A stretch of 64,000 nucleotides of DNA from Isoetes taiwanensis (GCA_021234155.1 JAJEKV010000027.1:4834623-4898622), one strand, 5' to 3'. Shown: positions 33,382 to 44,045, counted from the stretch's first letter. Numbers and translations: made by a program. The notes: a model not told the origin generated them from the sequence alone.

Positions 33382-33983
33382 CTTGTAGAAGAAACTAACA
33401 AAAATAAACTGCAAATGCATGCAGGGGGGAAAATTAATGTCAATCCAACACCGTAGAAGTTGAATAAACAAACCTTAGAAAACTGCGTGACAAGGAGCTC
33501 TAATTAAAGCTAAAACTTCGACTATCCTTTCCCTCCTTCTATGTGCCGATCTTCATAGCTCTGCAAGTGAAAAAATACCTAAATAAACAAAATCCGAAGT
33601 TGAAAAGCTCAAAACTGAGCCCAGTTCATGTAGCCATGGTGGTGGAAAAAAATTGTAAGCTCTACAACTAAGGAGCATCTGCCATGGCGAGAAATTTTTC
33701 TAGGGCGCTTGTCATGAACCTACGCGAAAACAAGGAAAATACGCAAGAAATACGAAAGAAATATGCCAAGATCGGTAAAGAATCTGATATATGAACATGA
33801 ATCAAGAGTACAATGGCCCAAAGGCAAGCAAGAATACGAGACAGATGCCTCGAAGGCTCAAGACTAGCGTTAAACTGGAATGGTTCGACAAAAGGAGGTG
33901 CCTCCTTATATATCTAGGCCAACGGTCAGGATCGCACCACTCCATTGGATGAGATCGCGCTAAGTGTCGCGCATGCATTTAGG

Positions 33984-34001
33984 TTCTAGAATATTCTAGA
34001 A
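33984..34001. promoter_or_regulatory. heat-shock element in gypsy-2 3' LTR
   Basis: TTCTAGAATATTCTAGAA is four alternating heat-shock-factor pentamers with perfect spacing (TTCnnGAAnnTTCnnGAA), inside a 24-bp perfect palindrome (33981-34004). In element orientation it lies about 70 bp upstream of a TATA box (ATATATAA at 33913-33906). This is the arrangement known from heat-induced plant LTR elements such as ONSEN. Confidence 0.75.
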
Positions 34002-34057
34002 CCTCTTGGAGAAGTCCCGCATATGAGGAAGACGTGAAAGAATGTCTTCAACAAATA

Positions 34058-34132
34058 TTAGTAGCGCACTTGGCAAGGGTGCGTAACTCATAACTGGAAG
34101 GTTGCGAGTTCAAACCCTCTCTTGTGCAACTA
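34058..34132 (+). other. tRNA-like pol III promoter segment in the LTR (antisense)
   Basis: On the plus strand, opposite to the element, TAGCGCACTTGG resembles an A box. It is followed after about 30 bp by GGTTGCGAGTTCAAACCC, an excellent B box, with CAT in the anticodon position between them. The acceptor stem cannot be paired well, so this is tRNA-derived (SINE-head-like), not a functional tRNA gene. A second copy is at 43833-43905 in the other LTR. Confidence 0.55.
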
Positions 34133-34247
34133 CCCTTTTGCATCTGTGTGACGACCATCTTTTGTACATACGAGTATAATGTTCGTATGATACGAATATC
34201 CACGAGTATAATGTTCGTATGATACGAATATCCGTATGGTTGTCACA

Positions 34248-35505
34248 CCATCGCCCTCCTACGGCAGCAACGAATCCTCGGAGCTGGGGCCGGAGTACTC
34301 ATAATTGGCTTGTTCAGATAACGTCGGTGAAACTCCGCAATTTTATCAGGAGCATTAGTCAGATTCTCGGCAGGCTCCCAGGTTCTATCACTTGGCGAGT
34401 AACCTTACCAATCGACAAAGTAATACAATCGTCGACGAAGAAACTTGGAGTCCAGAATCTCTCGAACCTCGAACTCCGCATGATCATCCATTTCTACTGG
34501 TGGTGGCAGTGGAGGAACGCGATCCAGGAAAGTGTTAACTGTGTAGGGCTCCAATAGAGAAACATGAAATACTGGATGGAGCCGCACAGATGGAGGGCGC
34601 TCGAGCCAGAATGCCACATTGCTGATTTGAGCCGTGATCCAGTAAGGACCAAGGCGACAATAGTCAAGCTTGTTGCAGGGACGTGAGGTAGGGAGGTCCC
34701 TACGAAGAAGCCAGATAAGGTCACCAATGTGAAATATAGGAGCTTCCTGCTGATGCAAATCAGCATAATGCCGATAACATTCCTGTGCTCGGTGAAGATG
34801 ATGCTGAAGATCTGATTGAAGAGAAAGTCGAGACTCAGCACTAGGATTGACAGAGTCACCGCCAGTGACACTAAGGGACCAACGAGGATGCTGACCAGAG
34901 TTCAGAAAGAACGGAGTCTGGCCAGTGGAGGCATGTATTGAGTTACTATAGGCAAACTTAGCTAATGGAAGATAATCGACCCAATCATCTTGCTGATAAC
35001 TGATAAAGCACCTTAAATATTGCTCCAGAGTCTGATTAGTGCGCTCTGCCTGCCCATTACTTTCTGGATGATGACCAGATATGCAATAACTCCAAAAGCC
35101 GCTTCCAAAAACCTGCGACGAACTATGGTCTACGATCGTTGACGATTGTATCGGGTAAGCCATGAAGTCTGATTACTTCACGAAGAAGAAGATCTGTTGT
35201 TCCCTCACTGGTGATGGTGATGTTGCAGGGAATAAAATGAGCCATCTTAGAGAAACGATCAACAACAACCATGATGGCATCATAGCCCCGAGAGAGTGGC
35301 AGCTCCGGAATAAAATCTATAGAAATACTCTTCCAAGGTCTATATGGTACCAACAGTAGCTGAAGAAGGCCATGACGAAGATGCCTTGGAACCTTCGCTC
35401 GACAGCAGATGTCACAAGGTCGAATAAAAGCTTCGACAGAGCGACGAAGCCCAGGCCGCCAATACTCTCGACTAATAAGTTCAAGAATAAGTTCAAGAGT
35501 CTTGG
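34248..35505 (-). pseudogene. gypsy-2 integrase core and chromodomain
   Basis: Resumes with WRPGLRRSVEAFIRPCDICC (HHCC end), PWKSISIDFIPELPLSRGYD, MVVVDRFSKMAHFIPC and GLPDTIVNDR (core Asp). Next come SNGQAERTNQTLEQYLR (core Glu), FAYSNSIHASTGQTPFFLNS and LGPYWI. The chromodomain FEVREILDSKFLRRRLYYFV continues past a stop as GYSPSDRTWEPAENL. The last codons run into the 3' LTR. Chromodomains of such integrases steer insertion to marked chromatin. Confidence 0.88.
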
Positions 35506-36177
35506 AACCTGAGAGGCATCAAAGGCCCTCTCAAGAGAAAAAGGGCACTGATAGCTTTAAGAGATATGAAAGCAGAGATATTTATGCTACAAGAGCATAG
35601 GCTGCCTGAATTTGAATCCTCAAATTTAGGAAAATGGATCATACCAAATGGTGACTCCATATGGACTGCAGCTGATGGTACTAAAGGAGGGATTTGCATG
35701 GCATGGAAAGACTTCACCTGTATTGAAAAATATAAGCATGATAGTGGCAGGTGGACTGTGGCAGTGTTAAAAAAAGGGGAAAATGTTCTTGGAGTTATCA
35801 ATGTATATGCATCTACTGACCCAGCAGAAAGAGAAACCCAATGGATGCAAATGGATACATGGATACAAAATCATCCAATTAAAAATTGGCTCATGGCTGG
35901 AGATTTCAATAACACACCTATGTGGGATCAGAAACTGGGGAAACAAATGAATATGTCCAGGGGAGAGCGAGTTGCATGGGATAGACTGATGGATAACTTT
36001 ATTTATGTTCCTCCATCTTCCTCACAACAATACTCTTGGAGCAATAAAAGGAAAGGGGATCAAAGAACCTATTGTCTCCTAGATAGATTCTACCTATGCA
36101 ATTCTGATCTGAAGGATTGGGACAATCTTACTATCTCCAGTGATATTGGGAATTCCATTTCAGACCACTATCCTTAG
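35506..36177 (+). pseudogene. LINE B ORF2 endonuclease domain
   Basis: Contains EIFMLQEHRLPEF (catalytic Glu region), GTKGGICMAWKDF, NVYASTDPAERETQW, WLMAGDFNNTP (GDFN), TYCLLDRFYL and SDHYP (SDH motif). It ends at TAG 36175-36177. The next codons continue in frame into the RT, so a single nonsense change splits ORF2. Only about the first ten residues of the domain are absent. Confidence 0.88.
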
Positions 36178-39100
36178 TTTTTGGGAGTTATGACACCTCC
36201 TCAGAAAGGTGGTATAAAAACTTCATTTAAATTCAACACAGGAATGTTACAAAATAAGCAATTTTGTGAAGAGTTCAAAAGTTTTTATCAACAGATGCCT
36301 AAGGTACCACTTTCGGAATCCATGAAGCATTTTGTTCAAAAATTGAGGGACATCAAATCATGGATCAAAGAATGGGGAAAGGTATGGAATCAGAAGAAGA
36401 AAAAGGAGAAACAAGAAGTGTATGAAGACATGAAGGTGATTAGAGGATATCTGTTCAAGGACAAGGATAATAAATGCTGGCAGGAAAAAGAGGCAGAACT
36501 GGAAATCAAGGTAAAAAAAATAGAAGAAGCAGAGGCAAAAAGTCTAGCCATAAGAAGTAAATGCAAATATATCAATCAGATGGATAATGCTGGTTCTTCC
36601 TTTTTCTTCAGGACTGCTAAGAGCAGAATTATAAATAATGGTATTGTGCTTGTAAAAGATGGGAGGGGGAACACTTTAGCCTCCCAAGAGGGGATACAAG
36701 ACTATTTCCATAAAGAATACCAAAAACTGTTCAGCAAGTATGAAGTTGATACCAAAGACATGGAAGATTTCTTTAATCAAATTCCCAAGGGTCCAGAAAT
36801 CAATGATGAGGACTTACTGAAGACACCTGAGGAAAGGGAGATCAAAGAAATTCTACAATCCATGGCACATGGCAAAAGTCCTAGCCCTGATGGGATTCAA
36901 CCTGAATTCTACTTAGGTTTTTGGGAACTGGTAAAGGATGACCTCATAACTTTCATTAAGGGAGCATGGCAAGCAAGATATCTGCATCCAGCAATAAATG
37001 CAGGGCTTATTACCCTCATACCAAAAGTTAGCAGCCCAACAAACATTGGTGAGTGGAGACCAATCTCACTCACCAATACCACATATAAGATGCTAGCCAA
37101 GATCCTTGCAAACAGATTGAAGCCAAATCTAATGAAGGTCATTAACCCTTGCCAGTCAGCCTTCCTTCCCCAAAGGAATATTTTGGACAACTATATTGGA
37201 GCTGCTGAAGGTATGCATTGGAACAAGCTTTCCAAGCAGAAATGTATGCTTCTTAAGTTGGATTTTAGGAGGGCCTATGACACAATCAGCTGGCAATTTC
37301 TGGAGAAAGCCATGGAGCACATAGGACTCCCAAAAAAGGTTTATCAGAAGGTATATGGATTCAACATGACTGCCTCCTCATCTTTGATTATCAATGGTTC
37401 CCCTACTGAGCAGTTCCCTTGTAGAAGAGGGGTGAGGCAAGGTTGCCCTCTTGCCCCCTACCTATTCTTGATAGTGGCTGAAGTTCTTACAAAGTTGGTG
37501 ATGCATATGCAGTCCAAAGGTGATATTCAATGCCTGCAACTACCAGGGGAAGGAGGTATTTTTTCTATCATGCAATATGCTGACGATACTTTTGTTTTTT
37601 TGAGAGATGATGGAATAAGTCTTTCCAATTTCTTAAATATAATGGAGAAATTTGGTAGCATATCAGGGGTTTTTTTGAATAAGAGCAAGTGTGCCATAAT
37701 TATGGACTCCCAGGAAGATGCTTTGCAGGGAATCAAGGTACTAAATAAGGATTCTGCTACTGTGATATTAGGTATCCCTTTGGCCCTGAATTCCACACTA
37801 AAAGGATTGTGGGAGCCAATTGTAACCAGAATTAAGAAAAAACTTGGGACATATACATCTTGCCTGTCCTTAGCTGGAAGAATACAGATTGCAAATGCTG
37901 TTATAGGGAGTACTCATGTTTACTTCTCTTCAGCCATCATTGGGGACAAAGCCTCATATGCCAAAATAGAGACAGCTATCAGGAAGTTTATTTGGCAGGG
38001 CTCACATAAGGTAGCATGGGATGAATTGACCAAATCCAAGAAGGATGGGGGACTTGGCTGCAAGGACCTATTTGTTCAGGCACAAGCTCTAGCAGCTAAA
38101 ATGGTGTGGAGAGCTATTCATAATAACTCTCCTTCCCCAGCTCAAAAACTGATTAGGTATTGGGTGCAAGAATCCTATCCTGTAGGCAGCCACACTTTGA
38201 AGCATCGGGTTACGGACTGCATACTTCCAATTTAATCCCCTCCCAAACACCTCAAGTATCCTAAGGAGAATGTTTGAGGCCTAGAACTTAGCCTCTCTGT
38301 GTTATAGACCACCAGTGATTGATTGTAATTCTAAAGAGGTGAAATTCTTCTGGCATCCAGATATTGCAGAGAGTGACATTAACTGTTTGGCATGTATTCA
38401 TCCACAGAAATACATGCAATGGCATAAAGCAGGTATCAGACAGATTGGGGACTTGTATGATGATAATTCAGGTTGGAAATCATGGGATGAAATAGCTAAT
38501 TTGACTAAAGGTTCAAATCTGGACAAGGAGATATACACTGCAGTAATGGACAAAGTTGAGAATATTGATGAACTGGTAGACAGATATAGTCAGTGGAACT
38601 TCAAAGGCAAGGAAATATACTCGGTGAAGGAAGTATATAAAGCTTTGATCCAACACAAACCCTCCAGAGCAGCCTCTCTCTGGAATTGCAGGCAAAAGGT
38701 TCTAGCAAAGGTATGTAGAAAAGGATGGAAGAGCTATACAGCAAATAAAGTGAAGACCTTTACCTGGCTTATATTGCATCAAGGACTGATGACTAATCAA
38801 AAGAAAGCCAAATTTGACTCATCTATTTCAGGGAGATGTCTCATGGGATGTGGAGAGGAGGAATCTTCTAACCATGTCTTCCAATGTGAGATCATTGATG
38901 AATTCTGGAACTGGACTGTCCAGATAAATAAAGGCAAGATTGGAGGGAGTGGACTCCTAGATTTCCTGAATACAGAGGACAGGGTTTTGAGCACAACAAG
39001 AGCACTTTCCTGCTGGGCAGTATGGAAACACAGAAACAGAGTAACAATGGAACACAAAAATCCAAATATTATTTGGCTCAAACAAATATTCCTAGCTGAG

Positions 39101-39256
39101 CTTGTGAACTCGGCAATTGCACATAGATCCTTAAAGGGGATGAACTATGATAAAGGCTGGACAGCCTTTGGTAGATTTCAAGGAGTCTATGATTTTTTTG
39201 TGCTTAATCTAACTACTGATGATGTTATTTTGCACAGATGCAATGAGGAGGCTTAA
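36178..39256 (+). pseudogene. LINE B ORF2 reverse transcriptase and zinc domain
   Basis: 36178-38235: FFFRTAKSRIINNG, GKSPSPDGIQPEFYL, WRPISLTNTTYKMLAKILAN (fingers), LLKLDFRRAYDTISW (motif A), GVRQGCPLAPYLFLIVAEVL (motif B), MQYADDTFVFL (motif C) and LAGRIQIANAVI. A frameshift near 38210 and a TAG near 38297 interrupt it. It resumes with FFWHPDI through 39256, with KVKTFTWLILHQGLMT and MGCGEEESSNHVFQCEIIDE, a C-x4-H-x4-C zinc motif (zf-RVT). Otherwise well preserved. Confidence 0.9.
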
Positions 39257-39608
39257 TAGATATGGAGCCAAAGATCGAGGTATGGGGGTTGCTGAGGACT
39301 CGGACACTGAGGAGTCTAATCTTCCCGGGATTGAAGAAGAGGAAATTTTCATACAGCTGAAACAAGAGATGATTCATGCAAAAGCATTGAAGAAGATTCT
39401 GAAGAGAACAGAAGCCTGGAGACATAACAATCTCAGGCCTTTTTTCATGAACTTATTCCATAAGTGGCAGCAGATGCGGGAGGCCCATGTTCTCCTTCTT
39501 CTGGATTTCACTAACTATCCGGTTGCCAAATTGGACCTGTACCTGAACATCCTTGGCAGACGAAGAGTACAGGATCTTACCATGCAAGATCTGATTGATG
39601 CACAATAG
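39219..39608 (+). CDS. LINE B overlapping third ORF (ORF3-like), unknown
   Basis: An open frame overlaps the end of ORF2 by about 38 bp in the +1 frame and ends at TAG/TAA near 39606-39608. From the second Met it encodes about 121 residues: an acidic start (AEDSDTEESNLPGIEEEE), then helical, leucine-rich sequence (KQEMIHAKALKKILKRTEAW, EAHVLLLLDFTNYPVAKLDL). I do not recognise it. LINE D has an open frame at the same place and relative frame, though the proteins are not obviously similar. It could be a genuine third ORF or captured sequence; coding status is uncertain. Confidence 0.4.
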   Translation: MMLFCTDAMRRLNRYGAKDRGMGVAEDSDTEESNLPGIEEEEIFIQLKQEMIHAKALKKILKRTEAWRHNNLRPFFMNLFHKWQQMREAHVLLLLDFTNYPVAKLDLYLNILGRRRVQDLTMQDLIDAQ

Positions 39609-39834
39609 GAAGCATCAAAACACTTATGAACATAAAAGTTTGATTATCTGATAAGTTATTGTATGTAATAGGTAACAGTCCTTAGTCTGCTAACAGACAT
39701 TAGTCTGGTTTTCTTAACACATTTCCAAACTTTTGGAATGTGTAATTTTGGCATTATGCCTACCAGTATACCTCTGATGGTATACAATATCACTATGTAA
39801 TTTCCGAGTATGAATACAAAACACAGCTTACCTC

Positions 39835-39836
<2 letters not shown>

Positions 39837-39875
<39 letters not shown>
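39837..39875 (+). repeat. poly(A) tail of LINE B
   Basis: Uninterrupted A-run of about 38 bases immediately before the 3' copy of the target duplication. Confidence 0.95.
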
Positions 39876-39878
<3 letters not shown>

Positions 39879-39884
39879 TCTTGG

Positions 39885-40200
39885 CTACTCTAAAGTGTTC
39901 GGCCATAGGTGAATCATGGCAAGCTTGGAGAACCTGAAGCCTAGAAGCACCAACTGACACATATAGAAGCCCATCACGGAGCAGGAGTCCATCTCGAACC
40001 TCAAAACAATCATAGTCTGATCGCATTTGCTGAGAAGATGATGCAGAGCCAAGGTGTGAGAATACATCTTGAGCCAATGGATCGGAGGACAAAAATACTC
40101 GAACAGACTCCAACAAGGCCATATCACGAGGTCTCTCGAACAAAGTGAGAGCCATAAGCTGGAACCGATCAGGCCCTAGAATAACCTGTGATTGTTGATC
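39885..40200 (-). pseudogene. gypsy-2 integrase N-terminus up to the LINE B insertion
   Basis: Follows the RNase H end and reads DYDCFEVRDGLLLRDGLLYV, then LQACHDSPMAEHFRVAKTL, the start of the HHCC zinc domain of integrase. It is cut at 39884 by the poly(A) end of LINE B. Confidence 0.75.
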
Positions 40201-41552
40201 AAATGCAGGATCACCTAGCTTGGGCTCAAGATAGGAGCGTCGAGACAAGGCATCAGGCTTTCCTTGGAGGGATCCAGGACGGTACTTGATCACGAAATCA
40301 ATACGGGATAATACTTTGAGTATGCCACCGGGCCTGACGATGGCTGAGCACTCGAGCAGACTGAAAATACTCTAGATTTTGATGATTTGTATAGAATGTG
40401 ACCTTATAAGGAGATCCCTCCAGAAAACGTCTCCACTCCTCGAAAGAATCCACTATCGCCAACAACTCGTCATAAATGGGATAGTTGATTTCAGCAGCCT
40501 AAAACTTCCGTGAATGATAGGTGATTGGATGCAATTCATGGTCCTCCCCCTCTTGTGACACATCCCACCAAGAGCAAAATCAGAAGCATCTGCTTCGACA
40601 ACATATATGGGCGCAAAGGATCCGCATGAGCAAGAATTTGGCACCGTGGTAAAAGCATGCTTCAAAGTAACGAAAGAAGATTCCGCTTCGACATTCCATT
40701 CAAATGGCACTTCCTTAACCGTGAGGCGTATCAAAGGAAGAACAATCTCCGAATAATCCCGAATGAAATGCCGATAGAAATTGGCAAACACAAGAAAACA
40801 ATGAACATCTCGAATGGATGAAGGTGTTTGCCACTCCAAAACAGTGCTAACCTTTTCGGGATCCATAGAGACTCCATGTGGAGTGATATGATAGCCAAGG
40901 AACTCCACATTATCCTGCTCGAACTGACACTTATCAATGTGGCATATAACCCATGCTCACGAAGCTTCTGAAGGACCTGTCGAGCATGCCTCTCATGTTC
41001 TTCGAGAGTCTTAGAGTAAATAAGAATATCATCCAAATAGATGATAATAAAAGTGTTTAAGAAACTCTTGAAATACATCATTGGCCATATGCTGGATGCT
41101 GGAGCATTGGTAAGTCCAAACGGCATAACTGTGTACTCAAAATGGCCATACCGAGTACGAAAAGCTGTTTTTTATTCATTACCCACCCGGATCCGGATAA
41201 GATTGTAGGCACCTCGAAGATCAATCTTCGTGAAATAATGCGCACCTTGGAGTCGCTCCAACAACTCTGGGATCAGAGGAAGCAGATATCGATTCGGCAC
41301 TATGATTTTATTGAGGCCACGATAATCAATGACCAGATGCAACGAATCATCCTTCTTTTTGACGAAGAAGATAGACGCTCCAGCAGGGGACTGAGAATGT
41401 CGAATGAAACCAGTGGCTAGATTCTCTTCAATATAATCCCACAAAACCTTCAACTCAGCGGGACATATGCCATATATCGGACCATATGGCGGCATTGTCC
41501 CAGGCTGCAAATCTGGCCTTGGCTTTGTCAAAAACATTAGAGAACTCGCCAT
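40200..41552 (-). pseudogene. gypsy-2 reverse transcriptase / RNase H
   Basis: 41552-41172: [29 protein letters not shown] and [13 protein letters not shown]. 41126-40731: [10 protein letters not shown] and the catalytic [13 protein letters not shown] (YLDD). 40908-40453: [19 protein letters not shown] and YVVEADASDFALGG (RNase H start). Further on: IKYRPGSLQGKPDALSRR (RNase H end, 40290). Frameshifts occur near 41130, 40950 and 40450. Confidence 0.85.
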
Positions 41553-42410
41553 ATTTATCTGAGAGTATTGGAGCAGACTTCACTGGTGCCGAGCTAGCCG
41601 ATGGGTGAACCTGGATTGCAAATACTGAACTTAGATCTTGCCTTCCAGATTTAACGAACTCCCGAAGAGAAATCTTCGAGATACGAAACTGAGGGCATAA
41701 AGAAGCCTCTATAGAAGCAGGAGCAGGAACAGGAGCAGGAGTAGGAGCAGGAGCAACTGGAACGGGAACTGGAGCATGGACTGGAGCAAGAACTGGAGCA
41801 GGAGCAAAAGCAAGAACTGGAACTGGAGCGAGAGCAGTTACTGGAGCTGGAGCCGGAGCTGGGACATCATCGATAATATGGTCAGAATCTGGGGCATGAA
41901 CTGGAGAAGAGGCAAGAGTCGAATCAAGAACATAGAGTAAAAACAGGAACAGAAAGGGTGGAATCAGGGGCCCACGATACTGCACGGATTGAAGTCGATT
42001 TGGTGTAGAGACCTGAACTGCAGATGAACTAGAACTAGAGCTAGAACCTGCAAATCGAAATGATCTAGTACGACAATCAATCTGTGGATTATGTAGCTCG
42101 AGCCAGGGCAGACTCAAGACTATTGGCCCATGTGGGCTAGCAATGAGATTGAAGGAAATACTACAAGAAACTCCCTCGAACAAAACCTAAAGAGGCGCAG
42201 TACATTCTGTGACTGCACCCGAGGAGATCTCCCGTACATCAATCACTTCAACTGGGTTACTCAACCTTGCTCTAGGGATGACACGTGCTTACTGGCGAAT
42301 GCACTATCCATAAAGCAAGCATTCGCACTACAATCAAGTTGCGCTAACGCTTCCAATCTTCCAGCCTCTGATTTCAATGATATAGAGATGAAGAATGCCT
42401 TGCTGACCTT
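41455..42410 (-). pseudogene. gypsy-2 protease and PAPV-rich linker
   Basis: The protease start is degraded: ALAQLDCSANACFMDSAFA stands where the active-site D-S/T-G-A is expected, so the catalytic triplet reads D-C-S. The following frame (42183-41455) has LPWLELHNPQIDC, typical of the end of the protease. It continues into a long alanine/proline/valine repeat (about 41860-41715), encoded by hexamer-like GGAGCA/GGAACT repeats, then SLREFVKSG and [10 protein letters not shown] leading to RT. Confidence 0.7.
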
Positions 42411-42484
42411 ATCCAATGGAATAAACATGTCAAGAAGTGTGCAAGGAGTCTGAGAAAAGGCAGGTAGCCGATGAGAGACTCCTA

Positions 42485-43393
42485 CTACTCGGACCGACCC
42501 CTGAAGTTTTCCGACTGATTTGGGCGCTTCACAGGGCATCCACGAGCAATATGTCCAGTTCCTCCACAGTAGAGGCAAAGATTAGCCTCTCTCCGGCGCT
42601 GCTTCTCGGCAGCAGATAAAGGTCCTCGAACTGCCCGATCAATCTGCATAGGCTCAGGTCCAGACCTGCAAGATTCTACAGATGAGACTGGGGAAGGTAT
42701 AGCTATAGGCGCTTGTGTGATTGGGAAGATCTGACTACATCTCTCTTGCCTACAATCGAAGAGCTGATTATCACATCGAACTGCAAATCTGATGGCTTCT
42801 TCCGAAGTCTGAGGGTCCTCCATAGACAACAGCATATCTTTGACATCCTCACGTAACCCCCTTCGGAAACAATCTCGAAGTGCAACATTATTCCAGGCAG
42901 TATCTACTGCAATTTGACGAAATTCTGATGCATATACTGAAGCTAGATGAGAGCCTTGCCTTAGATTGCAAAGTTTTGTGACTGTTGTGTGCTGACGATC
43001 AGTGTCTCTAAAGCATGCCTCGAGCTCTGCAGTGAAAGCGACAAAATCTTGCAACTCTGGGGCTCCTTTCTCCAACAAAGGAGCAAACCAACTTAGAGCT
43101 GGCCCTGTGAGAAGAGAACCAATCAGCCCAACTTGTTCCTGGGCCGTGGGATATCTATGAGGGTGGAGCTAGATCACAAGCCTGATTTGATTCAAAAAAC
43201 CACAGAGCTTGGATCGAGTGCCGTCAAACTTCTCTGGTAAGCTGATCTTATGCTCTGATAGTTTCAATCCAGAGCTAGAAGCATATTCATGTGAAGCAAC
43301 ACGTTCCTTAAGCTCTTTATTGTCCAACTGCAACTGCTGGCATACTTGAACAGACTGCTGGACCTGCTGTAATAAAGTCAAAACCTCCTCCAT
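42485..43393 (-). pseudogene. gypsy-2 gag
   Basis: Start at MEEVLTLLQQVQQ (43393). A coiled-coil-prone N-terminus is followed by LPEKFDGTRSKLCGFLNQI, a TAG at 43171-43169, GLIGSLLTGPALSWF, FRDTDRQHTTVTKLCNLRQG, SVYASEFRQIAVD and a CCHC zinc knuckle CLYCGGTGHIARGC near the end. This is the standard Ty3/gypsy gag plan (capsid then nucleocapsid). One in-frame stop otherwise leaves it readable. Confidence 0.85.
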
Positions 43394-43474
43394 AGATATA
43401 AAATTGCCAAATACGAGAAAAAAAATGCTTAGGATCAAAGCAGGCAAGAACCGGTAAGGTATTCCAGTTCAAAC

Positions 43475-43965
43475 TGTCATGAACCTACGCGAAAACAAGG
43501 AAAATACATGGAAAATGTGCAAGAAATACGGAAGAAGTATGCCAAGATTGGCAAAGAATCTGGTATATGAATAGGAATTAAGAGTACAATGGCCCGAAGG
43601 CAAGCAGGAACACGAAACAGATGCCTAGAAGGCTCAAGACTGGCGTTAGACCGGAATGGTTCGATAAGAAGGAGGTGCCTCCTTATATATCTATGCCAAC
43701 GGTCAGGATCGCCCCACTCCAATGGATGAGATTGCACCAAGTGTCGCGCATGCATTTAGGTTCTAGAATATTCTAGAACCTCCTAGAGATAATCCCATAT
43801 ATGAGGAAGACGTGAAGAAATGAACAAATATTGGTAGCGCACTTGGCAAGGGTGTGTGACTCGTAACTGGAAGGTTGTGAGTTCAAATCCTGTCTTGTGC
43901 AACTACCTTTTTGCATCCGTGTGACGCCCATCTTTTGTACATACGAGTATAATGTTCGTATGATA
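43475..43965 (-). mobile_element. gypsy-2 5' LTR, outer end missing
   Basis: 491 bp colinear with the other LTR, starting TGTCATGAACC at 43475 and losing similarity after GTTCGTATGATA at 43965. About 50 bp of the outer end are therefore absent and no target duplication can be seen. A primer-binding site beginning TGG right after the LTR was not clear. Confidence 0.85.
43761..43778. promoter_or_regulatory. heat-shock element in gypsy-2 5' LTR
   Basis: Same 18-bp sequence as in the other LTR, unchanged although the LTRs have diverged around it. The TATA box ATATATAA lies at 43690-43683 (minus strand), about 71 bp downstream in element orientation. Confidence 0.75.
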
Positions 43966-44045
43966 GAAAGTAGCATTAGGATTTGCAAGCAGCGCAAGGC
44001 ACAGTTGCTTGAAAAGATTGCCACATGAAAAGATTGTCTGCCTAC

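Larger units (their letters stand above)
33710..34247 (-). mobile_element. gypsy-2 3' LTR
   Basis: 538 bp. In element orientation it starts TGTGACAACC at 34247 and ends TTCATGACA at 33710 (plus strand TGTCATGAA...TGTCACA). A purine-rich tract (GTAGGAGGGCGATGG in element orientation) precedes it. It contains a heat-shock element, a TATA box and a tRNA-like segment. A short tandem duplication (CGAGTATAATGTTCGTATGA, two copies) lies at about 34163-34225. Confidence 0.88.
35506..39873 (+). mobile_element. L1-like LINE B, 5'-truncated, nested in gypsy-2
   Basis: Flanked by an 11-bp target duplication AAGAGTCTTGG (35495-35505 and 39874-39884) and ending in a ~36-bp poly(A). It starts inside ORF2 at NLRGIKGPLKRKRALIAL, the first strand of the endonuclease, so ORF1 and the 5' UTR are missing, as expected from aborted reverse transcription. 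It is inserted antisense in the integrase of gypsy-2. Confidence 0.93.
33710..43965 (-). mobile_element. Ty3/gypsy chromovirus gypsy-2, split by LINE B
   Basis: LTRs are at 33710-34247 (3' LTR in element orientation) and 43475-43965 (5' LTR, outer end lost). Between them on the minus strand lie gag (43393-42485), protease and a proline/alanine-rich linker (about 42410-41455), RT and RNase H (41552-about 40200), the start of integrase (to 39885), then after LINE B the rest of integrase and a chromodomain (35505-34248). The final stop codon overlaps the first bases of the 3' LTR. The two LTRs differ by many substitutions, and pol has several stops, so it is an old copy. Confidence 0.9.

Noticed and set aside
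34058-34132. Functional tRNA-Met gene
   Set aside because: A and B boxes are good but the acceptor and anticodon stems do not pair, and the sequence is part of both LTRs.
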